A stretch of DNA of 64,000 nt from Micropterix aruncella. Its lineage: Eukaryota; Arthropoda; Insecta; Lepidoptera; Micropterigidae. Positions 24,741 to 36,233 of this stretch are shown here, one piece after another. The DNA lies in contig OX155957.1 of the NCBI GenBank assembly GCA_944548615.1, forward strand, positions 25,357,953 to 25,421,952, given 5' to 3'. The position numbers and the translations under genes were made by a program. Numbering within the stretch: the stretch's first letter is position 1; each line of letters starts with the position of its first letter. The notes beneath the pieces are model-generated. The model made no database searches. It saw nothing but the letters and a program-made list of their open reading frames with translations, and was not told where the DNA came from.

Positions 24741-25270
24741 ACATCTCACAATCGCGCATCGCTAATACTAGCGATGCGTCTATACAGACGAACCCATCCC
24801 CGCATTTTCTAGCGCATTGGGCGCGTCACATTCGGACGCGATTCGAAAGAAAGTAGTTTTGGGACGCAGTCCGCGGACGAGCGGAGAACCGGCTGTCGCT
24901 CATCGATTGCTACACTTACGGAACAATTATATAATTGCGCACGTCCGTTGTTTTTAAACGCCACCTATTGTTCGCGACAAGCTATTGTTTGTTTGAAAGT
25001 TCGCGGCAAACGAACTTGACAAAAAATAGTCGACTTGTCATTAACTGCAGAGGAGTGGAGTCACAAATTTGTATTATGCCCGCTCTGCATGTTGGCCACA
25101 GGCCAATGCTTTGGCCATTGCCTGTGTCTCTCTCGCTCTTTCCCATACATTTTTCATACGAGTGGTGCCGACTCGCTTCCACCTTAGCGATGCGGCCAAG
25201 CATTGATCAACGTGTAGAGCAGGCATTACAGGGATCGGGTGGCTCTTATGATCCGTTAAAAACAGGAATT
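24740..25270. promoter_or_regulatory. CpG-containing patch, possible internal promoter
   Basis: In an AT-rich intron this segment is rich in CpG (aatcgcgcatcgctaatact, gggcgcgtcacattcggacg, gtccgcggacgagcgg). It also has a direct near-palindrome gcgatgcgtc/gcgcatcgc. No coding frame is convincing. It could be an alternative promoter or first exon, an enhancer, or an old GC-rich repeat. Confidence 0.25.
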
Positions 25271-25321
25271 TAAAAATATGTATTTATAATTAGGTTTATT
25301 GGCTAATCCAAAAAAATAACT

Positions 25322-25697
25322 CTAAAGTGATTGGCTTGAGGCTTCAACGTTAACACTCAATCTAGCTAAAACGAACTCTCTGACGTTTAGCTTCACTGAA
25401 AAGTCAAACTGTTGACGCATATTCACTCGCACATCAATGCAAGTCATTAATTTCCTGCAGCTCGCCTGCATTAATTTCCTAATCACTCACACATTAATGC
25501 AATTCATAAATTCCTGCAGCCGAAGAAAATGACATCTATCTTGGTATCTTTTTGGATAATAAGTTGCGCGTGAAGGAACAAGTAAGGAAAAGTGTATCAT
25601 AGAATCATATACAGAAAGCCCTATTCTTGTTTAGGGCGATACTCTTTTTAAAAGAACCACGTGTACTTGATACCAGACAATTTATTTATTTATTTAT
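25322..25697 (+). mobile_element. LINE reverse transcriptase fragment
   Basis: The plus frame reads DWLEASTLTLNLAKTNSLTF (25329 on). After an inserted ~100 bp of acattaatgcaa(g/t)tcat(t/a)aatt duplicates it resumes DIYLGIFLDNKLRVKEQVRK and LFRAILFLKEPRVLDTRQ. These are the W...N.L.LN..KT and LG..LD..L blocks after the YADD motif. A TTTA-type tail lies at 25680-25697. Confidence 0.75.
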
Positions 25698-26268
25698 TCA
25701 AGAATAATTATTATAAACATTCATTTTGGCATCAAAAATAAAAGATACTGATTGTTAAAACCTTAGCCTCGAGCTTATTCGATTGTCACTTATAGAGGGT
25801 GCCTGGTTTAGATGGAAAAAAAACATTTTTTTGTAACTTAAAGTTGAAATTTATTCAACTTTAAGTTATTTAACTTTAATTTATTCAACTTTAAGCAACT
25901 ATTGTTAGTCTCAGATTGCTGTAAATGTAAAATACTTACTACTTTTTTTTAAAGGAAACTTTTAGCGCGTTTTTCTGAAAACCATATATTTTTTGTATTG
26001 CGCTGGTGATTTAAAAAAACTACTTGACGGATCGAGTTGTTAAAAAAAAGCATATTAAATTCTTTGCAATATGAACAAAAAAAAAAGAAAAAAATATATT
26101 TATATAATTTTTTTTTACTTGTTAAACACAAATTATTTATGCGAAAATCGTTTTATTTTTTAAAATCCTTGGAAAAATTATAAAAATTATAACTTTTGCC
26201 TATTTTGTTAGTTCATATACAAAATACATACGTGAAAATAAATACCTTATTTTATTTTCTTGTTTCAG
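25698..26268. other. AT-rich intron sequence
   Basis: Contains a short tandem of aactttaagtta/ttattcaacttt around 25840-25895 that can fold on itself, and poly-A/T runs. No gene seen. Confidence 0.4.
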
Positions 26269-26322
26269 GCCAAATTACGCTCGCTATTATCGGCGCAAGC
26301 AGATACCGTCATTTCTGCAGCA
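26269..26322 (+). CDS. Candidate small exon of the coiled-coil gene (18 codons)
   Basis: A strong pyrimidine tract ending cttgtttcag is followed by an open phase-0 stretch reading AKLRSLLSAQADTVISAA, a helix-friendly peptide that would extend the heptads of the preceding exon. The only nearby phase-0 donor is gtagaa, which is weak, and beyond it the frame becomes Phe/Asn/Lys-rich intron-like sequence before stopping. It could be a real micro-exon, an alternative exon, or chance. It lies isolated in the large first intron. Confidence 0.35.
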
Positions 26323-26483
26323 GTAGAAACATTTGCAATTAAATATCTAAAAAATAGTTTTTTTAACTATTTCAAAAAATATTTTCATCTTTCGAATGTT
26401 ACACTGATATAAAAGATTCATGATGAGATGTCAACTTTAGGCTAAAAAAAACATGGAAACATGCTGTTTTGGTCTTCTAAACA

Positions 26484-26790
26484 ATGCTCCCCCCTTAACT
26501 GGGACTAATCCGTTCTAGGGTGGAGTTGGCTCTAATAAAACAATACTTCATTTAAACTCGCTAAAAACTAAATTGCCTCAAAATGTGGTCCTGAAACTAA
26601 AAAAAATCGGCCTTCGAATTGAACAAAAATATCCATTAAATAGAGTGAGACAAATGTAATAGAACTAAAATAAAGAAAAAAAGAAAATTGCAATGAAGAA
26701 AAAAAAGAGAACGAGAAAGAACAGATAGAAAAGTCATTAGTAAATATCAAAAGTCAATTTTTTTATAAAATAATACCTAGTCAAAATAAA
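26484..26790. repeat. Interspersed repeat family G, copy 1
   Basis: From ccttaactgggactaatccg through ctagggtggagttggctcta and atgtggtcctgaaacta to aaaagtcattagtaaatat. Matches 30165-30500 in order. A-rich, non-coding. Confidence 0.6.
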
Positions 26791-27170
26791 TAAAATACAT
26801 TGTCAAAACAATAAACAAAAAAAAATGATCACCTAGCTTTTATTAAATTATAGTTTATAACATTGATGTATGGTTAATCTGTCATGATTGTGTAATCAAT
26901 TATTTATTTTATTTTGCTGGCATGGTGACAGAGGACCTCATGATCTATCAAATTAACCCTCAGTTATATTCAGCGATTTTTACTGATTTTAGGGTTATTG
27001 CACTTTTATTTTTTTTCTTTTATCTTTCGATCTTCTTATTAATTCATTTATACCAGTCAAGTTTATTGTAATGGTATCCTAATTATTTTTCTAGTATAAT
27101 AATGTACCATATTTAGTTGAGTTTCTAAATTACAAGAGAAAACAAGGTTTTCACTGCCTGAACAAATTGA

Positions 27171-27668
27171 AGGTATTGTTTTATAAATAGGATAGAGACG
27201 AATTTACCGCGTGAAATTTGTAGCACCCGACGTTTCGGTGACGTTGCAGCCGCCGTTGTCTAGGGTAGACTGAAAGAGCTGTCAATCCGTTGTTCCGCGG
27301 GTAGGCCTCATACCGCTGCCGCCACTGCATAGGTTATAACGGTGGTAGGGGGCCGGGCTCGGAGTGCGCGAATTTCGAAAATCCGTCTTGCACACAACAC
27401 TCACTGTATCCTGTCTTACGTCCTTGCGTTCGGCGTTCTGCGGCGGGAACATTTTAAGAGAGTGTTCCACGCAGAATAGAGTTTGTAACCGTCGTCTCTA
27501 TTGAAGTTCGGGGTTCTTCTTATTTCAATGGCTTTCCGAATCATGCGACGAAAGTAGAATTGTTCCTTGGATAGCACAATTGTAGCACATAGGAGTGTTC
27601 CTTCGTTTCTATCCTATTTATAATGTCAAACAACCGCGATAGTCTTCGATTTTATAGGTATTGTTTTA
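27171..27668 (+). mobile_element. Fold-back repeat family J insertion with 13-bp target duplication
   Basis: aggtattgtttta stands at 27171-27183 and again at 27656-27668. Between them the element starts taaatagggatag-like (taaataggatagagacg) and ends ttcgtttctatcctatttat + aatgtcaaacaaccgcga, so its two ends are inverted copies of each other. The middle includes ccgacgtttcggtgacgttg and a unique stretch (27400-27600). The duplication length and inverted 5' part fit target-primed insertion with twin-priming-style inversion, though a fold-back DNA element is possible. Confidence 0.8.
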
Positions 27669-27669
27669 A

Positions 27670-28424
27670 TGTGAAGCAACGTGAACAACCCAATAAAATT
27701 CTAAAATTATGTTACATATAAAGTTAACAAGTTTCCAAGAAAGGAAGTAAAAAAAATTTTTTTTTTAGATCTTGGCCCCTGCAAAGTTAGGAAACAAAAA
27801 TCCTCGTTGGTTTTTTAAAAATTCTATTACATATTTTAATTAGTAGATGTCCAAAGATAGTTGAATAGAGTGTTATTTATTTGAATGGAGCTATGGAGCT
27901 ATTAAGCTATATTTAGTGAAACAATTACGATTCCATCACAATTAGTTGAATCAGTACAAATCAATAAAAAACAGGAGATGAAATAAAAGTACACAAAAAG
28001 TTAATTAACTCTAAAACCAGTAAAAATGGCTGAATATACAAGGGGGTTATTTTGAATGGTAATGAAGTCCTCTAACTCGGTGCCAGCATTAAGTGTGTAG
28101 AAATGGATCCATCTGTATATTTAAATTTAAAGTTATATATTCTGATCGTCTGTTTCGTCTTCCCCAGGTAATACATAAACAAAACGCGCACATACATGAG
28201 AACCCAATGGCGAATAGACACCGCAAAGAACTGTTTATAAGGGTAAGTTTTAAAAAGTAGACACCTATTTTTTTATGTGATTCCATTTTCTAGCGAATGA
28301 TATTGATCGTCAAAGCTATTGCCACATTATTTCTGGTTTTTGCCTCAGTAATTTTGGCCAGGACTAGGCTTATTGTTAAGTAGATATTTAAATCAGGCAT
28401 CCTGCCAACGTTCACTACAATTTA
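27670..28424. other. Unassigned AT-rich intron sequence
   Basis: Poly-A/T tracts and short frames only. A 65-codon minus frame at 28089-28286 has a hydrophobic stretch but no junctions or homology that I recognise. Confidence 0.4.
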
Positions 28425-28800
28425 AGTTTCCTGTCCCGCCAACCGACGAGGAGGGAAAGTATTGTGAACGCGCTAACATTATGTTTTGAGATGAAGAAGG
28501 ACGTATCCCTTTAGAGCCCACCCTGAGACGATTAACACCATTTTCAGGTTGAAGCTGTCTGTGTCTGTCTGTCTGGGTGTGTATATTTCTCCACGATAGC
28601 GCCCAAACGCTTAGTCCGCTTGAGCTGAAATTTGGCATGCAGTCATGGCAAGAGTCAAAAGGTTGCAGCTGAAATCGGTCCACCAGGGAGCGCACTAGTC
28701 ATAACTGAATCTTGAAATATTGGACTTAAAGACTTGAAATTTGGTACACATATGCCTTGTTAGGCCGAAATCACATTGTGAAATTTCGGATGTAATAATA
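28425..28800 (+). repeat. Family B repeat, copy with GT/CT-rich core
   Basis: gccaaccgacgaggagggaa, gagacgattaacaccatttt, then a tgtctgtgtctgtctgtctg core, then gatagcgcccaaacgcttag and gaaatattggacttaaagac. Matches copies at 901, 15640 and 62440. Non-coding. Confidence 0.8.
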
Positions 28801-29587
28801 TCTCATATACAAGGGTCCATCCATATATTACGTAATCACCTGCACCTAAACCTGCACGGAAATATCGCAGTGCCACGTCGAAGATACCCCCCCCCCCCCT
28901 CCCCTCCGTACGCACGATGTGCGTAGATACTCCACGCGCTCTACTACGATTGAGTCGCCCGGGCCTGTTCCTAGAAGCGCTGCGGTCTAAAGATTGGGAT
29001 TTGTAAAATAAACCAAAGAGTTTGAGATTTTGTAATTACTTTAAATTAATAAATTATATTTTTAAAAGCACTTTACAAACGCTGGGTTCACGATTCTTCA
29101 CATTTTCCGCAAATTCGGTTGATTACGCCGTGCAGTTTCGCTTTTTGCGTCATCTTCCTATGACGTTGGTGTCAAAGGGCGTTGACGCAAACTTGGTTAT
29201 TTTCTCTTTTTCGCCATCTCTTTCTTTAGTTTCTTTTTTAAAAATCCTGTTACTGTGCACACTAAGGTAGTTCGTACTTATGCGCAGTAAATAAATAAAC
29301 CGCGGCGGTCGTAACCAGCTCGGCATCCATTTTTGATACGCGCTTCGATGTCCACACATTGGCCTGCACCGACACAAACTAAACGAACTTCCAACGTTTG
29401 GACTGATCAAGAAATTCCTGGCCATATACCTGTGCCAGCGTGCTGGCACAGGTATATTGGCCGAGTGTAGAAGGGACATTTAGTCAAACATGTCACTCGA
29501 AATTGTGTAGGTGAGGGGTAGTTTTTTTGTATAAAATGAAATGCATCCCGTCCGCTAGGAATTTATTTTATTACTGATGTAACATAC
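28800..29587. other. Repeat-derived sequence with a C-run and a 16-bp-stem palindrome
   Basis: 28888-28902 is a C-run. 29065-29125 (actttacaaacgctgggttc, cattttccgcaaattcggtt) matches 40785-40845. 29424-29457 is a perfect hairpin. No gene. Confidence 0.5.
29424..29457. repeat. Perfect hairpin, 16-bp stem, 2-nt loop
   Basis: atatacctgtgccagc, loop gt, gctggcacaggtatat. The arms match base for base. Single occurrence in the window. Confidence 0.95.
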
Positions 29588-30002
29588 TGGGCTCGATTGT
29601 GTTTCTTCGTGAACTAAAATCAGAAATTAGTCCATGTGAACGAGACAGAGCAATAGGCTAGAGCGGAATGTGAAATGAACGGTTGCCTTTTTTCGCATTA
29701 AAACTACCCACATAAGATAAAGTATTTGAATCTAACATCGCACGAAATGTATTCAAATTTATTCGGACGAATATAAGTTCGACAGGTAGTTTTTATCGAC
29801 AGGTAGTTTCATATTCCGCTTTAACGTATTGCTCTATCTCGTTCGCTTGAACTAATTTCAGTTTTAGTCCAGAAAGAAATGCAATCAAGCCCAACGTCTA
29901 TAACCATAATTATCATGGTAATAATATGATATTCATGACAATAGATAATCGTATACTGAAAATGTTCTTTAGCTAACAAAGAAACGCAATCGGGCCCACT
30001 GT
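29588..30002. repeat. Family E element, copy 3, with shared flank
   Basis: tgggctcgattgtgtttctt at 29588, complementary end gaaatgcaatcaagccca at 29893. It is followed by the flank ataaccataattatcatggt, gataatcgtatactgaaa and a second caatcgggccca end. The same flank borders copy 1 in opposite orientation. Confidence 0.75.
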
Positions 30003-30164
30003 CATAATAATAACACATATCTAATATTTATTTTATTTATTTATTTAAGAATTATTTAACATAAAACATTGATTATGCTTACAAAAATAACAGGAACCGA
30101 ACGGCAAAACCTTAAACTTATGCTTAATTGATTGCAGAATAGAATAGAATAGAATTTATTCTTT

Positions 30165-30500
30165 CGCCCAGCTGGAACTATCCCGTTCTAGAACGGGACA
30201 CATTCCACCCTAGGGTGGAATGTGCTCTAATATTTCAATAAATTATGTAAACGTTTTGGTAAAATGCTTATAAAACTGTGCCTTAAAATGTAGTCCTAAA
30301 CAAAACAAATCACAATTACATTTTAAAATCGGCATTAAATGGAACATTCCGTTAAATATAGTGTAGTAGAATAGACTTAAAAATAGAATAGACTTAAAAA
30401 TAAAATAAAGAGAAAAATAAAGGTATAAGAAAGATAATAAAGAAAAAGTCATAACAAAAATATAAAAAAGTCATTTATTTTTAATATATGGTAAGTAATA
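30165..30500. repeat. Interspersed repeat family G, copy 2
   Basis: cagctggaactatcccgttc, a local palindrome cattccaccctagggtggaatg at 30211-30232, then aaatgtagtcctaaacaaaa and a tandem atagacttaaaaatag. Matches 26484-26790. Confidence 0.6.
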
Positions 30501-30766
30501 TAATACTAAAAATATTAATTAGATTTTATTGTCAGAACAATATATAACAACAAAATTTTAGAATTTTTGTGAATTATTTCAATGTTAAAATTACAATCGA
30601 TAAAATAATTCGATTCAATATTATATTTGAGAGTTTAAATATAATAGGTATATTTCCATACTCGAATAGAAAGACAGTAAAAAAAAAATATATTTACAAT
30701 TTCAATTTATAATTGAATAATATGACATTTAGTCATTGAGACAGTAACATACAGTACACTCAGGAG

Positions 30767-31110
30767 CAATGAATCCGGGCCACCCACCTAAACCTTGATA
30801 TCTCGGAAACTAAGAATGCTAGCTTATGCAATAATTACCAGATTAATAACGAATATTGAATACCGGGAACACTTTTTTTTGTGACAGAACAGAAACAAAA
30901 GTAAAACCAAATGCAGTGAATTCTTCAATTTTTAAAATATCAAGTATTTTGTTTTTAGCCTTTTTGATGGCATTACTTTTTGTAACCAAGAAGTTTTAAT
31001 AATTTTATTTAAGTAGTATTAAATAGTCTATAAAATACTTTTTATTTGAATAAGTTAGTGTTATTAGTTTCCGAGATATTAGGGTTTATGTTGGTGACCT
31101 GGATTCATTG
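30767..31110. mobile_element. MITE-like element with ~47-bp imperfect inverted ends
   Basis: The left end caatgaatccgggccaccca...gatatctcggaaactaa and the right end ttagtttccgagatattagg...ggattcattg are reverse complements with a few mismatches. The 250-bp interior is AT-rich and non-coding. No second copy in the window. Confidence 0.75.
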
Positions 31111-32043
31111 ATAAATATTAGGTACAGAAACCAACTTGTTGTATTGTGAGCAAGCAATATATTCGACCCATTTAATAATATAAAAGATTACCTTACTACT
31201 AATAAGTATTATAAGAAGCCCCTTGACCCATCGACCATTGACTTCAATAATATAAAACATTATATTATTATAAAAGAGTCTAACCGTATTTTTATAATAA
31301 TTGTACTGCCATAGTCAGCAGTAAATGAATAGCGGGGTAATAACTCTATAATTGACCATCATATTGATTGACCATATTGCGCACGACCTGTTTTCATGTA
31401 TAATGGACCTTTGGACTAACTGTAGTGTAATCGACAAAATAAAAGAGCTTCAAATTAAAATTATTATCAATCATCAAATATTCCAAGCTTTTCTTGCAAA
31501 ATATTAGAAATTGAACTTTTTTAGGGCAATTTAACGCTATATTATGTTTAACTGTACACTCGCTTAATGATTGTAAAGTGATATTTGTTTTTTGATTCTT
31601 TTAATTCTTTCCTTTTCGCAGTGATTATTTATTTTTCCTAACTTTAATATTTGAAAATGATTAAATTATTATTGAATGACTATTACGATTTTTTGAAATT
31701 GTAATCATTTTGAAAACTATTGTTTTTAATTGCTCCTATTTTTAATGATTATTTAATTTTTTAAATTTTGATTGTGATTTTTCATTGCTGTCATCTTCTT
31801 TTAATTAATTTTCAACTATGTATTATATGAAAATGCTCTTAGCTTTTTAGATTTTTTTAAACATATTAACACTAATATATGTATTCTATGTTTATAGAAA
31901 GTCCGCAAAGCAAAAGCTTTGATTATTTAGGTGACATCGGACAGTAAACATCATTAAATAATCGACTTTAATTTCTTGCTGTGGATTAGGAAATTAGTTT
32001 CATAATATTTTATTTCATGTTTTTAATTGTAAATTGTAATATT
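31111..32043. other. Unassigned AT-rich intron sequence
   Basis: No open frame, repeat match or splice-flanked exon seen. Contains repeated short aattattatta-like words only. Confidence 0.45.
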
Positions 32044-32444
<401 letters not shown>

Positions 32445-32864
32445 TTAAAATCTAAAATTGAATTGTTTTAAATTCACTTGCGTATACATCAAAGCTTTCT
32501 TTAAAGGTAAAGAGCTTTAGCAGAAAGTCAGGCAAATTAAAACACGGTGGTTCATTAATTTTGTTGAGAAATGTCCGGTTGTTTCCAACGGACCGGTATC
32601 ATTTCCATACTGCAAGTTGTTCACGAACATCATTGACTTCTATAATTTAGGTCTTCTATACCCTCTATAGTGTAGAGAAAATTACTTCAGAGTATAGACT
32701 AAACAGGCAAATGGTAATATATTAATGATGTTCAATTTTTATCCGCTATTGTTGCAAAGAGCAAGTTGAATCATCATCTTTATATCGAATACTATATCTT
32801 TTTAAGGTGAAGTTGGTATCTCCTAGGAGTAATATATTGTCTTAAATTTGATGATATTTTTCAG

Positions 32865-32942
32865 GACACTGTATCAGATGTGGATTCAGCATTATCATCA
32901 GGTCCAAATTCCCTTCCGTCGCAGCCATCGCCTGACTTATGG
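32865..32942 (+). CDS. Coiled-coil gene exon, Ser/Pro linker (26 codons)
   Basis: Acceptor tttttcag and donor tgg|gtaaaa bound a phase-0 exon reading DTVSDVDSALSSGPNSLPSQ and six more residues. The composition is Ser/Pro-rich and unstructured, unlike the helical exons around it, so it is probably a linker. Its opening D-x-V-S-D-x-D-S resembles the start of the exon at 35742 (DAISDADSG), suggesting related or alternative linker exons. Thirty-five bases after it begins a repeat with the ACTAGCTGACCCGGCGAAC head. Confidence 0.7.
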
Positions 32943-32977
32943 GTAAAATTTGCTTGTTTTGTTTGTTTCTATTCTTT

Positions 32978-33541
32978 ACTAGCTGACCCGGCGAACTTCA
33001 TACCGCCTAACAGTCAATGAATGTCGTGTTACAGATTAGCTGCACTTAATTTATGATTTTATGAAAGTAATACAATGAATACAAAATAAATATTAAGTTC
33101 ACTACTTTATTAAGTTAATAACACAAAAAGAAATATAAAAGTACAAAAAATAAGTATATTAATCGCGTGTCAGAAAGACATGATTGAATTAAACTATTTA
33201 CACATTGTGCAGCATGCGATACACTCGGTTTAATTCTCTTCATTGAAGCACCTTGTGATATACGACATTTTCGCAAGAACAAAAAAAGCGGATGATTTGC
33301 CGATACGTGAACATGCCACGTACAACTGACCATGAGAAAAACACGGATTTCCATTTTGTATCAGAAAATGTTTTTTCATTTATTATAATTTTTCGTCAAT
33401 TTTCCAATTTTCGTTTATAATAGTTATTCTGCTATTCGGGACGGAGACAAATACTACAAATCAAAAACCATGAAAATCGGTCCAGCCGATCTCGAGTTAT
33501 AAGTGTTCGAACAAACCCGACTTTGTTTTATATATATCTAG
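32978..33541 (+). repeat. Interspersed repeat family D, copy 2
   Basis: actagctgacccggcgaact to cgactttgttttatatatat. Colinear with 5434-5990, including gcagcatgcgatacactcgg and cttgtgatatacgacatttt. The short minus frame inside it is a composition artefact. It starts 35 bp after the donor at 32942. Confidence 0.8.
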
Positions 33542-33554
33542 ATTGCGAAATTTT

Positions 33555-33805
33555 ATAATGGTAGGGTTTATTACCATACGAAAATCTTACAACCAACCAA
33601 TAAGAACTGTTTATATACATGTATACCTATAGCATGTGTGTAAGTGTGTGTCTTGTTATTGCATTCGATCGACAAAATTGAAATGCAATTCCGTTAATTT
33701 TATCCCAATGGAAAATGGTGACCCAGCCGGGAATCGAACCCGAATTCTTACAATGTAATATCAGGCAACCTAATCATTGTGATTATATACCTACCTATTT
33801 TATTA
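33555..33805 (-). mobile_element. tRNA-derived SINE, copy 1
   Basis: On the minus strand a tRNA-like head contains a B-box-like ggttcgattcccggctgg + gtcacc preceded by gttgcctgatattac. A body with cattttccattgggataaaa and a tail ggttggttgtaagattttcg follow. A second copy lies at 51040-51262. It is the only tRNA-like signal seen; the anticodon arm is not foldable as a functional tRNA. Confidence 0.75.
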
Positions 33806-33974
33806 TTGAGGAGTTTGTCCGTCACCTGGGAAATGTTATGATCCATAATGATCCATGATTATTCCGATCACCGTTATTGTCCAAAGGAACATGGTCAGAA
33901 TCAGCCATAACTGGAGAAGCTATGATAATGATGTTAAATTTACATAACTAACAAAACAATGCATGAAATAGAAT

Positions 33975-34385
33975 AATTTTATGCCATTACCAAAAAAAAA
34001 AAATTTTCAACTCAAAATATATTCTGTTTCGCTTGCTGGCTATAAGGCTAGAGGCTAACTTCTGCCAAGCAACATGACAATTAAAAGTTTTTTTTTTGTT
34101 GAAAATTTGAGAAACTTGACTGATAAATAAAAGTTTGAGAAGCGTTGAGCGCGCTGCACCATCTACCAATAGCTAAAATATCGCGAATAACAACTCTTTT
34201 TATACTATTTTTCTAAAGAAAAAAAAATTAAATTTAATAAAGAATTTCAAATTTAATACAAAATTTCAAGTTTAATAAAAAAAACGTTTTTTTTTGTTTT
34301 TTACGAAAAATATTAAAAGTTGCTTATTTTCTCGCAATGATTCACTCGCTTCAAGCATGTCACAAATTAAAAACTCACCTGTAGA
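33975..34385. repeat. Repeat family K, copy 1
   Basis: Shares aacttgactgataaataaaa, gcgcgctgcaccatc, taaaatatcgcgaataac, a T-run, and cactcgcttcaagcatgtca with 58300-58655 in diverged form. Non-coding; it ends about 125 bp before the exon at 34513. Confidence 0.55.
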
Positions 34386-34512
34386 TAGCCAAATAATTTG
34401 CTATTAGTTTGGCCGTCAATGCTATCAGCGCCACCTGCATTTCGTCGACGCAGAAGGGTTGCCAATCTATTACCGTATATAATCAATGCTTATGGCGACG
34501 TTTCCATTGCAG

Positions 34513-34755
34513 GGGTCACAAAATATGAACCTGGAGCTAGAGACAGCGAACAGAAAAGTGAAAGAACTGCAAAAGCTGCTGCTGGAGTCGTCGTCTGAAG
34601 CGGAGGCGGCGAAGGCGCGAGCGGCGCGCTCGGACGGCGAGGCCAGCCGCCTGCGGGACGCCCTTCGAGACGCCAGAGACCACGCCGACTTGCTCGAGTT
34701 CCGCCTGCTGGAAATTGACGATGGAGCTGCTGACAAACTTGGAGATACATTACCG
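34513..34755 (+). CDS. Coiled-coil gene exon (81 codons)
   Basis: Acceptor ccattgcag and donor ccg|gtaaag bound a phase-0 open frame starting GSQNMNLELETANRKVKELQ and ending with a short Asp/Gly tail. Almost the whole exon is a charged heptad-repeat helix with runs such as SRLRDALRDARDHADLLEFR. GC content is far above the flanking introns and codons are GC-ending, which makes the exon stand out and supports coding. No catalytic motif is present. Confidence 0.85.
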
Positions 34756-34999
34756 GTAAAGCCTATAATAATGACTACCTAGTTGAGATGGTACATAGAT
34801 AGAATGATGGTAATTCAAGAGATTATAAGCACAGGCTGTGTTGTCTCTCATCACTCAGTACCGGATTATCCAATAGACCAAGTAGGCACCGGCCTATGTG
34901 CCCCACGCCTTCAAAGGACCATGGGAAGTTTTTTTTTACTTCTATTCAATTGAAATTCTAAGGAGAAAATGTTATATAAACTTTTTGATCCAACTAATA

Positions 35000-35545
35000 G
35001 TCTGTAGTAGTAGTGGTAGACGGAGTGGGGGGCTTGTTTCCAGCCCTTGATGCCACATAGATCTATAAGATCTTTTGTAACCACCCACTATGTGGTTAGT
35101 CTGTGGTCAGCTAGTAGCCCAGTACTTCTTACCAGTCCAAGTAGATCACTGACCTTCAAGTTGGGCAGATCGCTAGGTTCGAGAGAGGCTCATACCAGTA
35201 AACTGTGTCTTTTAGCGGCGAGGCCTGGGCAGCGACCAACAATGTGTATGCTGTCTTCAGGTTCTTCGCCACATACTCGCCAGTCCTTGCTCTCGGTCAA
35301 GCCAAGGTTGAATAGATGTGCTCTAAGGGTCGTGTGTCCGGTGAGGAGACCGATAGTGGTTCTAAGGTTCTTCTTGCTCATATCAAGTAGGGCCTTGGTT
35401 TTATAACTAATAGTATAATTGTTGTAAAATATCAACAGTTGGGCGCTGCCAGCCTGTGTGATCGTATTTTGTTTATATCGTACTTTGTCTTTACTGGGCG
35501 GATATTGTTTTCGGCAGCAGATATTGTTCTTGTGGTGATACATAA
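35000..35545 (-). mobile_element. LINE C-terminal fragment (RNase H/zinc-knuckle end)
   Basis: The minus frame reads TKALLDMSKKNLRTTIGLLT, GHTTLRAHLFNLGLTES, then CGEEPEDSIHIVGRCPGLAA. This is the post-RNase H segment of I/R1/LOA-type LINEs (LR.L.GLLTGH..L..HL..LGL......CR.CGEE.E...H....CP.L). In-frame stops follow, then a short tac/tag tail near 35010. It lies in the intron between exons 34513 and 35742. Confidence 0.8.
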
Positions 35546-35741
35546 TTAACTCAAATAGGCACTTAATAAATGGAGGGGATGAAAAACATTATAATTATTG
35601 GAATTAAAAAGGGATAGGATTTCAGGTTACACCATGTGAGTCCAATGATGACCTATCCTGCTGTGACGTTGAGTTCCCTTTCCCTACTCGCGATTCAGTC
35701 TTCTCATTTTTGAGGTTTTATGTTGTAACTTTTTGTTTCAG

Positions 35742-36104
35742 TGTGTTCGGGACGCGATATCGGATGCGGATTCAGGATGTGTATCGCCGGAGAACCGCAT
35801 TAAAGACTCTTCATCGCCGGAGTTCAACCGTAGCGACTCCGGCTACAAATCGCCCGTCTTCAGGCGAAAAGCTAACGCTTCTGCACCTGCGCTGAAATAC
35901 GACGATTCCGATGAAGATACAACGGACGGTCGCGCCGAAAACCCCCCACCAAAAACCATGAAATTCGACGACCTGAAATTCAACCTCGACTCGATATTGC
36001 TCAATACGAAAAATCAAGGGGAGAAGTTTTGCATCGAACGTATGTTGGCAGTGCTGTGGGAACTGCAGGCGAACGGTGCATCAAACGATAATAGAGAATT
36101 GAAC
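35742..36104 (+). CDS. Coiled-coil gene exon, phospho-linker-like region (121 codons)
   Basis: Acceptor ttttgtttcag and donor aac|gtaaga bound a phase-0 exon. It starts CVRDAISDADSGCVSPENR and carries many Ser-Pro, Ser/Asp and acidic clusters (DDSDEDTTDG), then turns into a helical segment near FDDLKFNLDSILLNTKNQGE and FCIERMLAVLWELQANG. The SP and S/D-E sites look like kinase targets, but this is inference. It separates two coiled-coil blocks. Confidence 0.85.
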
Positions 36105-36233
36105 GTAAGAAATGCTTGTATTGATTTCCATTGCTATTTCTCTTTTGGCACATTTAAACTTAAATCAAGGGTTCATTAGGTAGTAGAAAATCTACATTAT
36201 CATCATCATTAATAGTGCTACTTGATAAATTGG

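Noticed and set aside
33717..33790. tRNA gene
   Set aside because: A B-box-like segment is present, but no complete cloverleaf forms and a second copy with the same body exists, so it is a SINE head.
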